DNA of 64,000 nt from CAWGGS01 sp963822095 (GCA_963822095.1 CAWGGS010000066.1:1-64000); one strand, 5' to 3'. Shown: positions 24,502 through 34,388, counted from the stretch's first letter. Numbers and translations: made by a program. The notes: a model not told the origin generated them from the letters alone.

Positions 24502-25893
24502 GTGACCCATATTACCTTACCTATGCCTCAACAGAAATTTTATATAAAGACGTTCGGATGCCAGATGAACGAAAGGGATTCGGAAATTATCGCCCAGTCT
24601 CTTATGGAACAAGGCGATATCGAGACATATGACGTGGAATCGGCTGATGTTATAATTATAAATACCTGTTCGATACGGGCAAAAGCCGAACAGAAAGTCA
24701 TGAGTATGCTTGGGGTGCTCAGGCAGGAAAAGAAACTACGCCCTGATTTGAAGATCTGTGTTGCAGGTTGCGTTGCCCAGCAGGAAGGGAGTCAACTGCT
24801 TGAGCGGATGCCTCATATCGACCTTGTCGTTGGCACCCAGAATATTTACAATATTCCTGAACTCCTTGATAAATGCAATAAAGAAGGAAGACAGATTGTC
24901 ACATCGATGTCTGATTCATATCAGATTCCAAAGTTTATTCCAGAAATTTCATCCCTGCCTTCTTCACTTACTATTGCACCTTTTAAAAAATTCGTTACCA
25001 TCATGCAGGGATGTAATAATTTCTGTACCTACTGTGTTGTCCCCTATACAAGAGGAAGGGAAATATCGCGTAAAAAAGACGATATAATAGACGAAGTTAA
25101 AGTATTGGTTGATGCCGGTGTTAAAGAAATAACCTTGTTAGGACAAAACGTCAACTCGTACGGCAAAGCCAATAAAGTCACACAGAATGATTCTCCTTAC
25201 TCTTTTCCTGCCCTTCTTGAGGATATAGCTCAAATATCAGGAATCAAAAGAATTCGTTTTACTACTTCACACCCTAAAGACCTTTCGCATGACTTGATGC
25301 GGTGTTTTCGGGACGTGGAAGTCCTCTGCAGACAAATACACCTTCCAGTACAGTCGGGCTCGGATAATATTTTACTCAAAATGAATAGAAAATATTGTAT
25401 ATCTAAATACATGGAAAAGGTCGACGCCCTTCGCTCCTACTGTCCCGAGATTGCCATAACCACCGATATGATCATCGGTTTTCCAGGAGAAACCGATAGG
25501 GATTTCGAAAAAACCATGGATCTGTTGGAACATGTTCGGTATGACGGGTCCTTTTCCTTTAAATACTCTGATAGACCTGGAACCAAATCGTCCGGCCTTC
25601 CAGATAAAATTCCTGAAAAGATAAAATCAGAGCGTTTGAGCCGCTTTCAAAAAAGACAAAACCAGATAAGTCTTGAAAAAAACAAAGGATATGTTGGAAA
25701 AATTCTTCCAGTGATGGTTGAATCTATTGACAAATCCGGCTTTCAGGGGAGATCTGAATTCAACCATGTCGTACATGTCCTTTCAAATATTTCCTTTACG
25801 AATGGTGACATGATTGATGTTTTTATTTATCATGCAGGGCAGCATTCCCTCAAAGCCTGCATGCCAGAAGACGCTCAAAAAATGCAGACGTAA
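24502..25893 (+). CDS. miaB: tRNA-2-methylthio-N6-dimethylallyladenosine synthase MiaB
   Basis: A radical-SAM methylthiotransferase that adds the 2-methylthio group to i6A37. The N-terminal UPF0004 domain holds C20, C56 and C90 for the auxiliary cluster; the radical-SAM triad is C171, C175 and C178 (GCNNFCTYCVVPYTRGRE); a TRAM domain ends the protein. The start may be the GTG at 24502 or the ATG at 24523; the former is next to the preceding stop. Normal length (463). Confidence 0.95.
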   Translation: MTHITLPMPQQKFYIKTFGCQMNERDSEIIAQSLMEQGDIETYDVESADVIIINTCSIRAKAEQKVMSMLGVLRQEKKLRPDLKICVAGCVAQQEGSQLLERMPHIDLVVGTQNIYNIPELLDKCNKEGRQIVTSMSDSYQIPKFIPEISSLPSSLTIAPFKKFVTIMQGCNNFCTYCVVPYTRGREISRKKDDIIDEVKVLVDAGVKEITLLGQNVNSYGKANKVTQNDSPYSFPALLEDIAQISGIKRIRFTTSHPKDLSHDLMRCFRDVEVLCRQIHLPVQSGSDNILLKMNRKYCISKYMEKVDALRSYCPEIAITTDMIIGFPGETDRDFEKTMDLLEHVRYDGSFSFKYSDRPGTKSSGLPDKIPEKIKSERLSRFQKRQNQISLEKNKGYVGKILPVMVESIDKSGFQGRSEFNHVVHVLSNISFTNGDMIDVFIYHAGQHSLKACMPEDAQKMQT

Positions 25894-25924
25894 TTAAACG
25901 GTATTCCCTTTGCCGGAGATTGTT

Positions 25925-26728
25925 ATGAAAAAGATATACCTGCTCCATATCCTTTTTCGACCCTCTATGTATATTATTCTTTGTTTACTCGTCTCAATGC
26001 CCCTCTCCTCTCAAGCTGCTACTAAATACATCTCCGGTACCATCGTGGTTCATGTCCGAGACACCACGAAAAAGGACTATAAGACTCTTGCCAAAGTGCA
26101 AACCGGCGATCAGGTTGAAGTACTCGAAGAGAAAGGATATATGGCCAAGATTAAGACCAAAAACGACGTTGAAGGCTGGATTCCTTCTCAATATCTCAAA
26201 AATTCCCCTCCTGCACAGGAAATCATTGCTCAACTCAAGGAAGAACTCGCTCAATTAAAAAAAGAAAAAGACATCAATCAGGTGGCAACATCTTCAGATA
26301 GCAACGGATTGACCGGGAAACAAGTATCTGAATATAAAAATAAAATCAACATTCTGGAATCTGAAAACTCACGTTTACTGGAAGACAACCGGAAATTACT
26401 TGCTGCCTTTCAGGAAAAACAGGGCATGCCAAACGAAAATACTGGAAAAGAAAAGAGTGTTCTAGAAAAGAAGCTTATATCACTACAAAACCGTCTGGCG
26501 ACTCTTACCAAAACCCCCGATAATGTTGTTCAGCTCGTAAAAGAACGTGATCATTTAAAAAAACAGGTGTCGTCATTGCGGTACGATCTGACCAAAATCC
26601 AAGAGAAGAACAAAAAACTTGAAATGAATAAAATGCTTCACTGGTTTTTCGCCGGTGCTGCTGTTTTTTTTCTTGGCTTATTGAGCAGTAAATTTTGGGG
26701 ACGCAAAAAGAGCAAGCTTACATTTTAA
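25925..26728 (+). CDS. SH3-domain coiled-coil membrane protein (TIGR04211-like)
   Basis: A 267-residue envelope protein: signal peptide with a cleavable end at SSQAA (about residue 28), bacterial SH3 domain (about 32-90: YISGTIVVHVRDT...GWIPSQYLKN), a long coiled coil rich in Lys, Glu and Leu (about 95-230), and one C-terminal membrane helix (FFAGAAVFFLGLLSSKF) with a basic tail. This order matches the SH3-coiled-coil family seen in E. coli YgiM and the proteobacterial TIGR04211 group. The ATG follows CGGAG. It is anchored in the inner membrane facing the periplasm; the function is unknown. Confidence 0.8.
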   Translation: MKKIYLLHILFRPSMYIILCLLVSMPLSSQAATKYISGTIVVHVRDTTKKDYKTLAKVQTGDQVEVLEEKGYMAKIKTKNDVEGWIPSQYLKNSPPAQEIIAQLKEELAQLKKEKDINQVATSSDSNGLTGKQVSEYKNKINILESENSRLLEDNRKLLAAFQEKQGMPNENTGKEKSVLEKKLISLQNRLATLTKTPDNVVQLVKERDHLKKQVSSLRYDLTKIQEKNKKLEMNKMLHWFFAGAAVFFLGLLSSKFWGRKKSKLTF

Positions 26729-26730
26729 TA

Positions 26731-26751
26731 TATCCCGCCATCGGCGGGATA
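26731..26751 (+). terminator. Hairpin after the SH3 coiled-coil gene
   Basis: TATCCCGCC-atc-GGCGGGATA is a perfect 9-bp stem three bases after the stop codon. No T-run follows directly (T-rich DNA comes only about 25 bases later), so termination is likely but not textbook. Confidence 0.6.
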
Positions 26752-26836
26752 CGTTGAACCCCCTTAACCACCCTGCTCTTTTTTTATATGAACTCTCCCA
26801 AAAACTTCGGCATCAGTGATGATGCATTCCAGATTC

Positions 26837-27030
26837 GGTTCTTCCGGACTGAGAGTACTCATCTATAGTGTGGGGAGGCGGAGGACGCCTCGCGGAAGGC
26901 TCGTTGAAGAACCATACAAGGCCCGGAAGGGGTGCAGTGTACCGGCGATGAGGATACAGATTAGCATCTGGAAGCGATGCACTCTGCCGGATTGTTACTT
27001 TCAGCTTTACAAAATGATGAGGAACTCATC
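26837..27030 (+). mobile_element. MITE copy C (diverged, lacks the central hairpins)
   Basis: Shares with copy A the blocks GAGGCGGAGGACGCCTCGCG, GGCCCG, GTACCGGCGAT and ACTTTCAGCTTTACAAAA in the same order. The left end GGTTCTTCCGG and GAGTACTCATC align with the terminal repeat of copies A and B; the right end is degraded, so the coordinate is approximate. The middle part with the GGAC/GTCC and GGCC/GGCC hairpins is missing, making it about 195 bases. It ends just upstream of the di-haem cytochrome gene. No target duplication is visible. Confidence 0.7.
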
Positions 27031-27053
27031 CCTGTCTTATCTGCAATTTAGAA

Positions 27054-27314
27054 ATGAAAAAGAAAAATATTGTACGAGCAAACATTCTCTTTGTTGTACT
27101 CTGTAGTGCCATCATAATTGTTCTTTTACAGGCTCCCAAGGAGACTACGGCAAAATTGCCCAATGATGCTCTGCATAAAGAATTCAGGATGATGAAGAGC
27201 AAAAAAGAAGCAGAGAAATTCTGTGGGAATTGCCATTCCGAGAAAGGTGAAGTCCCTTTGCCTCCAAATCATCCGCCCAAATACCGCTGCCTATTTTGTC
27301 ATAAAATCAAGTAG
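27054..27314 (+). CDS. Small di-haem c-type cytochrome
   Basis: An 86-residue protein with an N-terminal hydrophobic segment (about residues 8-25, signal peptide or anchor) and two haem-c attachment motifs, CGNCH and CLFCH, separated by about 20 residues with HPP near the second. Two histidines near the motifs could serve as distal ligands. It would act in the periplasm as an electron carrier. It stands alone between MITE copy C and the convergent pepN gene. The ribosome site is weak. Confidence 0.8.
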   Translation: MKKKNIVRANILFVVLCSAIIIVLLQAPKETTAKLPNDALHKEFRMMKSKKEAEKFCGNCHSEKGEVPLPPNHPPKYRCLFCHKIK

Positions 27315-27336
27315 GTCTGTTAGATATCCTTCCCTG

Positions 27337-29985
27337 TCAAACAGCCTTTTTAACAATCTCATAGAGATCATTTGAGATATTACCACGCCCAAGCAGGCCC
27401 TCGAGCTGTTCTCGAATGAGATTCTGACGTTCTGTACCATATTTTTTCCAGTTGACAAACGGTGCGACGAGACGTGCTGCGATCTGAGGGTTTGCCGGAT
27501 CAATGGTGATGACCTGCTCGGTCAAAAATTGATATCCTTCACCAGATAGATCGTGGAAACGCACATGATTTGCAGAACAGAATGCGCTGATCAGTGCTCG
27601 TATCTTGTTTGGATTTCGTATGGAAAATGCCGGATGCTTCAAAAGCTTCTTTACCCTCTCCAACGTTCCGGGAAGATATGATGTAGCCTGAAGTGTCAGC
27701 CATTTGTCCATGACCAAAGGATCAGATTTCCATTTTGTATAAAAATCGTCAAGTGATTCTTCCCGCTCCGGTCCCGGGTAATTGGTAAGGGCACTCAAGG
27801 CTGCCATAACGTCGGTCATGTTCGAGCCTGAATAATACTGCCTTTTACAGAGGTCAAGACATTCACTGTCCACCGGGTCTGCGACCATCAGGTAGGAAAG
27901 ACAAATATTTTTCAGACTTCTCCGCCCCATTGCCTCCGGAGTAATTGTATATACTTCCTTATCACTATTTCTTTCGTAAATTGTTAAAAAGTCCCGACGA
28001 AGCTGTCTTGCCAACTCTTGCCTAACGAATTGACGTGCCTCGTGCAGGTAATCTGGCTCAATTACTGTTTGCATTTGGGCAAGATAGGTCTCGTTCGGCA
28101 GGGTGAGAGCTAATGCTATCATAGCTTTGTCTCCTTTTTCATCAAGGAGATTGGAGCGTGCGGCTTCAATAAAAATATCATCTAGTTGCAAGGCCTTGCC
28201 ATTCATTAAACAATCGACAAGACGAAGAATTATCGATGCAGATAGCTGAGTTGCCGCATTCCACCTATTAAAAACATTGGAGTCCCGAGCCATCAAAAAG
28301 GCCAGTTCTTCCAGACTTTGCTTGAATGTAACCTTTACCGGTGCTGAAAAGTCTCGAAGAAAAGACAAAACAGGTCTCTCGTTTACTTCTGGAATGGTAA
28401 AAGTCTGTTCCTTTTCCTTAAGTTCAAGCAACATCCCATCAACGGCATCAACCGTATTATTTTTGCTTCTGCCTGCCAGCATGTCCTGCCCATCACCATC
28501 GAGCAACCCGATTACTATGGGCATATGATATGGTTTTTTCTCCTCCTGCCCAGGTGTTGCGGGGGATGATTGTCTGATCGTCAGATTGTAGATTTTTGAG
28601 TTTTGGTCCCACCAATCCGCAACTTCAAGTTCGGGTGTTCCGGATTGGCTGTACCACAATTTAAACTGCTCAAGATCAAAACCGGAGGCATCCTGCATTG
28701 CCTGGATAAAATCATCGCATGTTACTGCCTGCCCGTCATGTCGTTGAACGTAGAGATCCATACCAGCCCTGAATCGTCTCGGACCAATCAAGGTCTTTAT
28801 CATTCGGATAACTTCCGCACCCTTATTGTAAACGGTTGTGGTATAAAAATTATTAATTTCCACGTAGGAGTCGGGCCTGACAGGATGTGACATCGGGCTG
28901 GCATCTTCTCGGAATTGATAATTTCTTAAAACATTTACATCGTCTATTCGCTGTACGGGCCGCGAGTTCATGTCAGAGGAAAACTCCTGATCGCGAAAGA
29001 CGGTTAACCCCTCCTTGAGGCTAAGCTGGAACCAATCACGACAGGTAATTCGATTTCCTGTCCAGTTGTGAAAATACTCATGGGCTACCACACCCTCGAT
29101 GCCGATGTAATCCTGGTCTGTGGCAGTTTCCGGGGTCTCCAGTACATATTTTGAATTAAAAACATTGAGCCCCTTATTTTCCATAGCTCCCATATTGAAG
29201 TCATCAACCGCAACGATCATGAAAAGGTCGAGATCATATTCAAGTCCGAAGACCTCCTCGTCCCATTTCATTGCCTTTTTCAGCGATCGCATGGCATGAG
29301 AGCATTTTTTCCTATTGCGTTCTTCAACATATATCCTCAAGATCACATTTTTATTTGATTTGGTTGTAAAGATGTCTTCGATATAAACCAGTTTTCCTGC
29401 AACCAGGGCAAAAAGATAACAAGGTTTCGGAAAAGGATCCTCCCATATGGCATAATGCAGTTCGTCCTCCATATCCCCCGTTTCAACCAGGTTTCCATTG
29501 GCAAGCAGCACCGGACATGTCTCTTTCGGCCCTTCAACTCTGGTGGTATAGCGAGTCAGGACATCGGGGCGATCTATATAAAATGTGATTCTTTGGAAAC
29601 CTTCAGCTTCACATTGGGTGCAATAGTTGCCGGAAGATCGATACAATCCGCTGAGTTCGGTATTTTCATCAGGATTGATCTCGGTTACGATTTCAAGAAC
29701 AAATGTATTGGGAACCGAATAGATTTCCAAATAATCCTTGCTTAACTCGTATTCGCTCTCGGAAAGTGTTTGGTCGTCTATTTTTACACTTTTTAGAGTC
29801 AGGTTTTCCCCATCCAAGCGGAGAGATTCCGTTGGAAAATCTTTATTCCTCTTCACGGAAGACCTGGCAGTAACCCTGGTTTTTAGAGGATCCAATCTGA
29901 AGGTAAGATGAATTTGTTCAATAAAGAATGGAGGTGGTGTATAATCCTGCCTATATATTGTTTTCGGTTGTATTTTAGTCTTCAT
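27337..29985 (-). CDS. pepN: Aminopeptidase N (M1 family)
   Basis: A zinc metallopeptidase that removes N-terminal residues from peptides in the cytoplasm. The substrate motif MGAMENKGLNVFN and the zinc site HEYFHNWTGNR plus downstream LKEGLTVFRDQEF are intact. The C-terminal helical domain is present. The ATG at 29985 (MKTKIQPKTIYRQDYTPPPFF) matches where bacterial PepN proteins start; the frame stays open 29 codons upstream. 882 residues, typical of the E. coli-like branch. Confidence 0.95.
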   Translation of the reverse strand: MKTKIQPKTIYRQDYTPPPFFIEQIHLTFRLDPLKTRVTARSSVKRNKDFPTESLRLDGENLTLKSVKIDDQTLSESEYELSKDYLEIYSVPNTFVLEIVTEINPDENTELSGLYRSSGNYCTQCEAEGFQRITFYIDRPDVLTRYTTRVEGPKETCPVLLANGNLVETGDMEDELHYAIWEDPFPKPCYLFALVAGKLVYIEDIFTTKSNKNVILRIYVEERNRKKCSHAMRSLKKAMKWDEEVFGLEYDLDLFMIVAVDDFNMGAMENKGLNVFNSKYVLETPETATDQDYIGIEGVVAHEYFHNWTGNRITCRDWFQLSLKEGLTVFRDQEFSSDMNSRPVQRIDDVNVLRNYQFREDASPMSHPVRPDSYVEINNFYTTTVYNKGAEVIRMIKTLIGPRRFRAGMDLYVQRHDGQAVTCDDFIQAMQDASGFDLEQFKLWYSQSGTPELEVADWWDQNSKIYNLTIRQSSPATPGQEEKKPYHMPIVIGLLDGDGQDMLAGRSKNNTVDAVDGMLLELKEKEQTFTIPEVNERPVLSFLRDFSAPVKVTFKQSLEELAFLMARDSNVFNRWNAATQLSASIILRLVDCLMNGKALQLDDIFIEAARSNLLDEKGDKAMIALALTLPNETYLAQMQTVIEPDYLHEARQFVRQELARQLRRDFLTIYERNSDKEVYTITPEAMGRRSLKNICLSYLMVADPVDSECLDLCKRQYYSGSNMTDVMAALSALTNYPGPEREESLDDFYTKWKSDPLVMDKWLTLQATSYLPGTLERVKKLLKHPAFSIRNPNKIRALISAFCSANHVRFHDLSGEGYQFLTEQVITIDPANPQIAARLVAPFVNWKKYGTERQNLIREQLEGLLGRGNISNDLYEIVKKAV

Positions 29986-30142
29986 TATTGATAATACCCT
30001 GGCTATTGGTTTTCTAAACCATGATTCATATCTTTGATCGTTGACACGAAAAGTTATTTCATTATATTCCATAAGTCACATACAAGATCGTCATCGTATG
30101 ATGGCAATACTATAACATAGATCCCCTTTGAGAACTTGTCCA

Positions 30143-31366
30143 ATGATCACAATTAATGAACATTATCTGAAACTTCAATCTTCCTATCTCTTTTCCGATA
30201 TCGCCAAACGCGTTGCAGCCTTTCAGGAAAAAAATCCTTCCCAACCAATTATCAAACTGGGCATCGGAGATGTCACTCGTGCCCTCCCCAAAGTATGTAT
30301 TGAGGCCTTTCATCATGCAGTAGACGAAATGGCGGAAGATTCAAGTTTTCGGGGATACGGACCGGAACAGGGGTACGCTTTTTTAAGAGATGCTATTGCC
30401 CAAAATGATTATCAGTCGCGAGGCGCCGATATAGCAGCCGAAGAGATATTTATAAGTGACGGTGCCAAGTGCGATACCGGTAATATCCAGGAGCTTTTTT
30501 CCCAAAATGTGCGGATTGCGATTCCCGATCCTGTATATCCGGTCTACCTGGATACAAATGTCATGGCCGGGAGGACAGGACGCTTCCAAGACGGCAGATA
30601 TCAAGGAATTATCTACCTTGAATCAAAAAAGGAAAACAACTTTGTCCCCACCCTTCCCTCCGAGGACGTCGATCTCATCTACCTTTGTTTTCCTAATAAT
30701 CCAACTGGATCAACCATCACTAAACAAGAATTGAAGAGCTGGGTTGATTATGCTCGTAAAAACAAGGCGTTAATCCTTTATGATGCGGCCTATGAAGCCT
30801 TTATCGAGGATTCGACTCTTCCAAAATCCATCTTTGAAATAGAAGGAGCCCGAGAAGTTGCCATTGAATTTCGCAGCTTCTCCAAGACCGCGGGCTTCAC
30901 AGGAACACGTTGTGCTTTTACCGTTATCCCCAAAGATTGTTGTGCATTTGACAATCAAGGCAACAAACAATATATCCATCCGCTCTGGAATCGCAGACAC
31001 ACCACGAAATTCAACGGGGTATCCTATCCGGTACAACGCGCAGCGGAGGCCGTGTACAGCGAAGAGGGTAATAAACAGATCAGGGAACTGATTTCCTATT
31101 ATATGGAAAATGCCGGGATGATCCGCCATGGTATGGAAAAACTTGGTTTCAACTGCGTTGGTGGCGAGAATTCACCTTATGTCTGGATTGACGGGAAAAG
31201 GGATTCCTGGGATTTTTTTGATCTTCTTCTCAACACCGCTGGGGTCGTCTGCACACCCGGGACCGGATTCGGCAGGTGCGGCGAGGGCTATATCCGTATA
31301 TCTGCATTTAATTCCAAAGAAAATGTTATCGAGGCAATGAAGCGAATACGTGGGGCTTTGTCATAG
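30143..31366 (+). CDS. dapL: LL-diaminopimelate aminotransferase
   Basis: A PLP enzyme that makes LL-diaminopimelate directly from tetrahydrodipicolinate, bypassing DapD/C/E in lysine and cell-wall synthesis. Typical features are KLGIGDVTRALP, FISDGAKCDTGNIQELF, YLCFPNNPTGSTITKQEL and the PLP-lysine region FRSFSKTAGFTGTRCAFTVIP. The ATG at 30143 (MITINEHYLKL) is the usual start; a TTG five codons upstream is possible. Length 407 is normal. It is divergent from pepN. Confidence 0.95.
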   Translation: MITINEHYLKLQSSYLFSDIAKRVAAFQEKNPSQPIIKLGIGDVTRALPKVCIEAFHHAVDEMAEDSSFRGYGPEQGYAFLRDAIAQNDYQSRGADIAAEEIFISDGAKCDTGNIQELFSQNVRIAIPDPVYPVYLDTNVMAGRTGRFQDGRYQGIIYLESKKENNFVPTLPSEDVDLIYLCFPNNPTGSTITKQELKSWVDYARKNKALILYDAAYEAFIEDSTLPKSIFEIEGAREVAIEFRSFSKTAGFTGTRCAFTVIPKDCCAFDNQGNKQYIHPLWNRRHTTKFNGVSYPVQRAAEAVYSEEGNKQIRELISYYMENAGMIRHGMEKLGFNCVGGENSPYVWIDGKRDSWDFFDLLLNTAGVVCTPGTGFGRCGEGYIRISAFNSKENVIEAMKRIRGALS

Positions 31367-31388
31367 TTCCCAAAAGTTATATTTGTAA

Positions 31389-31435
31389 AACACCAAGGCT
31401 GTTCGTACCTCAAAAGGATGAACAGCCTTGGTGTT
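31389..31435. terminator. Bidirectional terminator between dapL and ispH
   Basis: AACACCAAGGCTGTTC (31389-31404) and GAACAGCCTTGGTGTT (31420-31435) form a perfect 16-bp stem with an A-run before and a T-run after, between two converging genes. It would stop transcription from both sides. Confidence 0.9.
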
Positions 31436-31462
31436 TTCTGGTGCTCTGTATGACTGCATATT

Positions 31463-32398
31463 TTACCGGAAATACGGATCAAGCTCTGCTGGTTTGAAAT
31501 ATACCTTTTTCTCCTTGCCCTTCATTTCTTTAACACTCACATCCCAACGGGACTGCATCCATCCGATAACTCCATCGACCAATCTTTCGGGAGCGGAGGC
31601 CCCGGCGGTAAGTCCAATTTTTTCCACATCTTCGAGCCAGACAGGATCGATATCCTCCTTATCATCTATGAGATAGCCCCGTAGACCTGATTTCACGCCG
31701 ACTTCTCTTAGTCTATTGGAATTAGAACTGTTTTTAGATCCAACCACCAATAGGACTTCGGCAATTCCTGCTATTTCCTTCACTGCATTCTGTCGATTTT
31801 GGGTGGCATAACAGATGTTTGAAACGGAACCTTTTATATCCGGAAATCTTTTTAGCAGAATATCCCGTATCTCAGAGATATCATCCTCACACAAGGTGGT
31901 TTGGGTCACACAGGCGACCTTCTGCCGATCCGCAATGGACACCTGCCTTGCTTCCTCTTCAGTGGCAATGATATGGACCTTGCCGTCAACGCGTCCTGCT
32001 GTTCCTTCAACCTCTGGATGTCGATGATGACCTATGATAACAACGTCATAATCGAGATCATGGTATTTTTCGACCATTTTGTGAACACTGCCCACCAAAG
32101 GACATGTGGCATCGATGGTCTTCAACCCAAGCTTTTTAGCCTTTTTTTCAACAGCTGCGGATACCCCATGGGCGCTGAATATACAGATGCCGTTGCTTGG
32201 TATATCCGACAGGCCTTCAACGAAAATGGTGCCCATCTCTTCCAGCTCTTGAAGGACATGCTTGTTATGTACAATCTCGTGGAGAACATATACAGGAGCT
32301 CCATGTCGTTTCAATGTAAGCTTTACAGTTTCTATGGCCCTGACAACACCTGCGCAGAATCCTCTTGGTGATGCGAGTAATATTTGCTTTTTATTCAT
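31463..32398 (-). CDS. ispH: 4-hydroxy-3-methylbut-2-enyl diphosphate reductase
   Basis: The last enzyme of the MEP isoprenoid pathway, producing IPP and DMAPP. The [4Fe-4S] ligands are C15 (PRGFCAGVVRAIE), C99 (IDATCPLV) and C196 (SNICYATQNRQ). Also present are IFSAHGVS and HPEVEGTAGR. Length 311 is normal and no S1 domain is fused. The universal stress gene lies upstream in the same direction. Confidence 0.95.
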   Translation of the reverse strand: MNKKQILLASPRGFCAGVVRAIETVKLTLKRHGAPVYVLHEIVHNKHVLQELEEMGTIFVEGLSDIPSNGICIFSAHGVSAAVEKKAKKLGLKTIDATCPLVGSVHKMVEKYHDLDYDVVIIGHHRHPEVEGTAGRVDGKVHIIATEEEARQVSIADRQKVACVTQTTLCEDDISEIRDILLKRFPDIKGSVSNICYATQNRQNAVKEIAGIAEVLLVVGSKNSSNSNRLREVGVKSGLRGYLIDDKEDIDPVWLEDVEKIGLTAGASAPERLVDGVIGWMQSRWDVSVKEMKGKEKKVYFKPAELDPYFR

Positions 32399-32456
32399 TA
32401 TCTAGTACGTATACTCTGTGCTTTTGATTCACTGGAAACATCATTTTTCTTTCTGT

Positions 32457-32954
32457 TTAATTGTTCGGAATCACAAACACAGGGACCTCGGCAAGACGAG
32501 TGACCCGACGCGCGACGGAACCCATTACAGTGCTGCCGAATACTGAATCCGTCGATTTGCCGATGACTATAATGTCGGCTTTATGCTTTTTAGAGGTCTT
32601 GAGTATTTCTTCGCTGGGATCCCCCGCAACAATCAAGAGTTCCCGAACTTTACTGTCGTCCATTTTGCTTGATTCCAGTTCTTCCTCACAGAATTTTTTC
32701 AGCCGTAATTTCAGTTGCTCAAGAACTTGCCGCATGTCATCTTTTTGTATCTTTTCCGCTGCTTCATCTGAAAGATACGTCTTGATGACATCTCTTGCAG
32801 TTTTACTCAACGGTTCAACAACATGAACAATAATTATTTCTGCGTCATAATGTCTAGCCAGACTGATAGCATGGCGAAAAACGGGACGCGTATGTTCGGG
32901 ATCACCAAGATGGGTAGTATATAATATTGTTTTTACAAAAGGAATAGAATCCAT
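32457..32954 (-). CDS. Universal stress protein (UspA family)
   Basis: A single-domain 165-residue Usp with the alpha-beta nucleotide-binding fold: N-terminal KTILYTTHLGDPEHTRPVFRHAISLARHYDAEIIIVHVVEP, central LIVAGDPSEEILKTSKKHKADIIVIG and the C-terminal loop GSTVMGSVARRVTRLAEVPVFVI, which corresponds to the ATP-binding G-x2-G-x9-G(S/T) region. AAGGGG precedes the ATG. Role in stress survival is general to the family; the signal is unknown. Confidence 0.9.
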   Translation of the reverse strand: MDSIPFVKTILYTTHLGDPEHTRPVFRHAISLARHYDAEIIIVHVVEPLSKTARDVIKTYLSDEAAEKIQKDDMRQVLEQLKLRLKKFCEEELESSKMDDSKVRELLIVAGDPSEEILKTSKKHKADIIVIGKSTDSVFGSTVMGSVARRVTRLAEVPVFVIPNN

Positions 32955-33025
32955 TGTTTCCCCTTTTTAAACGACAACTGAGTTCGTAAGAAAGTGATCC
33001 AAACTGATATCACACCATAATGATA

Positions 33026-34381
33026 TTATTTATAATCACTTTTATCCAGTCCGTATTTTCTCATTTTGTCATAAAGTGTCTTGCGAGGGATTTCCAGGGT
33101 GTCCATCACCTCCTTAATGCTGCCGTTTCCTGCAAGAAGGGCCTGCTCTATCACCCCCCTCTCAAAGCTTTCCACTTGATCTACAAGGCTGTTTTTCCGC
33201 ACCTTGGTATCTCCGGAGAGAAGCTGGTCAAGCGACCATCCATACTGATTGCCCAAAAGGACATATCTTTCGGCAAGGTTTCGGATTTCGCGAACATTGC
33301 CTGGCCATGGATATGACATCAATGTATTCATTTGTGAGGCTTGGGGAAGAGGAACCTCTTGCTGGTACCTGTGACCTTCAACCAGGAGGAAATGATGAAA
33401 CAGGAGCGGAATATCTTCCAGTCGAGCTCTCAAAGGAGGGATTTTCAAGCATACCACATTTAGACGGTAATAGAGATCTTCTCTAAAGGTTCCGTCTACA
33501 GCGGCCTGCAGCAAGTCGATCTTCGTAGTTGCTATAACTCTGACGTTCAAGGGGATCAGCTTGTTTGACCCCAGTCGTTCAAGAGACCTCTCCTGGAGCA
33601 CACGCAGCAGGTGCACTTGTATCCTAAGCGGCATGGATTCAATTTCATCGAGTAAAATCGTTCCTCCATCGGCATGTTCAAACTTCCCGATCCTCGTTTT
33701 TTTGGCGTCGGTGAAGGCTCCGGCCTCATGTCCGAACAATTCACTTTCGATGAGGTTTTCAGGAATTGCACCACAGTTTACTGCCACGAAATTTTTTGTT
33801 CTTCTTTTGCTGTGTTCGTGCAAGGATCTTGCCACGAGTTCTTTTCCCGTCCCGGTCTCCCCCATTACCAGAACATCCGCTCCGGTATCTGCAATCTTAG
33901 ATATAGTTGCTCTGAGGTTAATGATTGCATCGGTCCTGCCGATAATCCTCGGACCTGGTGCGCTATGAGCCTTAAGTTCCTGTCGTAAGACACGGTTTTC
34001 AATAGTTAGCGCCCTCTTTTCCAAGGCTCGGAGAACAGTTTTTACCATGCGTTCAGCGGAATAAGGCTTTTCTATAAAATCATAAGCACCATCACGCATT
34101 GCTTGAACAGCCATTGAAATGTCTCCATGGCCAGTAATGAGAACTACTGGGAGGTCATAATCAATCTTTTGAGCTTGGAGCAGAAATTCGAGGCCGTCCA
34201 TTTTGGGTAAACGAATATCGCAAATCACGACACCTGGCCAATCCTTGGAGAGATTAGGCAAGGCTTCTTCAGCGCTCTCATAACAAATGACCTCAAGATC
34301 CGCCAACTCCAGGGTTTGCTTATTGGCTTGTCGAATATGGAGTTCATCGTCTATGAACAGTATTTTTTTTTGATTTTGCAT
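33026..34381 (-). CDS. DctD-type sigma-54-dependent response regulator
   Basis: A 451-residue NtrC-family activator. The receiver domain (about 5-118) has phosphoacceptor D55 (VVICDIRLPKMDG). The AAA+ domain has Walker A GETGTGK at 174-180; the sigma-54 contact loop reads GAFTDA rather than the usual GAFTGA, a known but minority variant. Walker B is GGTILLDEIESM, and the C-terminal Fis-type HTH ends with LEIPRKTLYDKMRKYGL. It pairs with the kinase gene eight bases upstream; the combination resembles C4-dicarboxylate sensing DctB/DctD, but the targets are not in view. Confidence 0.9.
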   Translation of the reverse strand: MQNQKKILFIDDELHIRQANKQTLELADLEVICYESAEEALPNLSKDWPGVVICDIRLPKMDGLEFLLQAQKIDYDLPVVLITGHGDISMAVQAMRDGAYDFIEKPYSAERMVKTVLRALEKRALTIENRVLRQELKAHSAPGPRIIGRTDAIINLRATISKIADTGADVLVMGETGTGKELVARSLHEHSKRRTKNFVAVNCGAIPENLIESELFGHEAGAFTDAKKTRIGKFEHADGGTILLDEIESMPLRIQVHLLRVLQERSLERLGSNKLIPLNVRVIATTKIDLLQAAVDGTFREDLYYRLNVVCLKIPPLRARLEDIPLLFHHFLLVEGHRYQQEVPLPQASQMNTLMSYPWPGNVREIRNLAERYVLLGNQYGWSLDQLLSGDTKVRKNSLVDQVESFERGVIEQALLAGNGSIKEVMDTLEIPRKTLYDKMRKYGLDKSDYK

Positions 34382-34388
34382 TTTGTTA

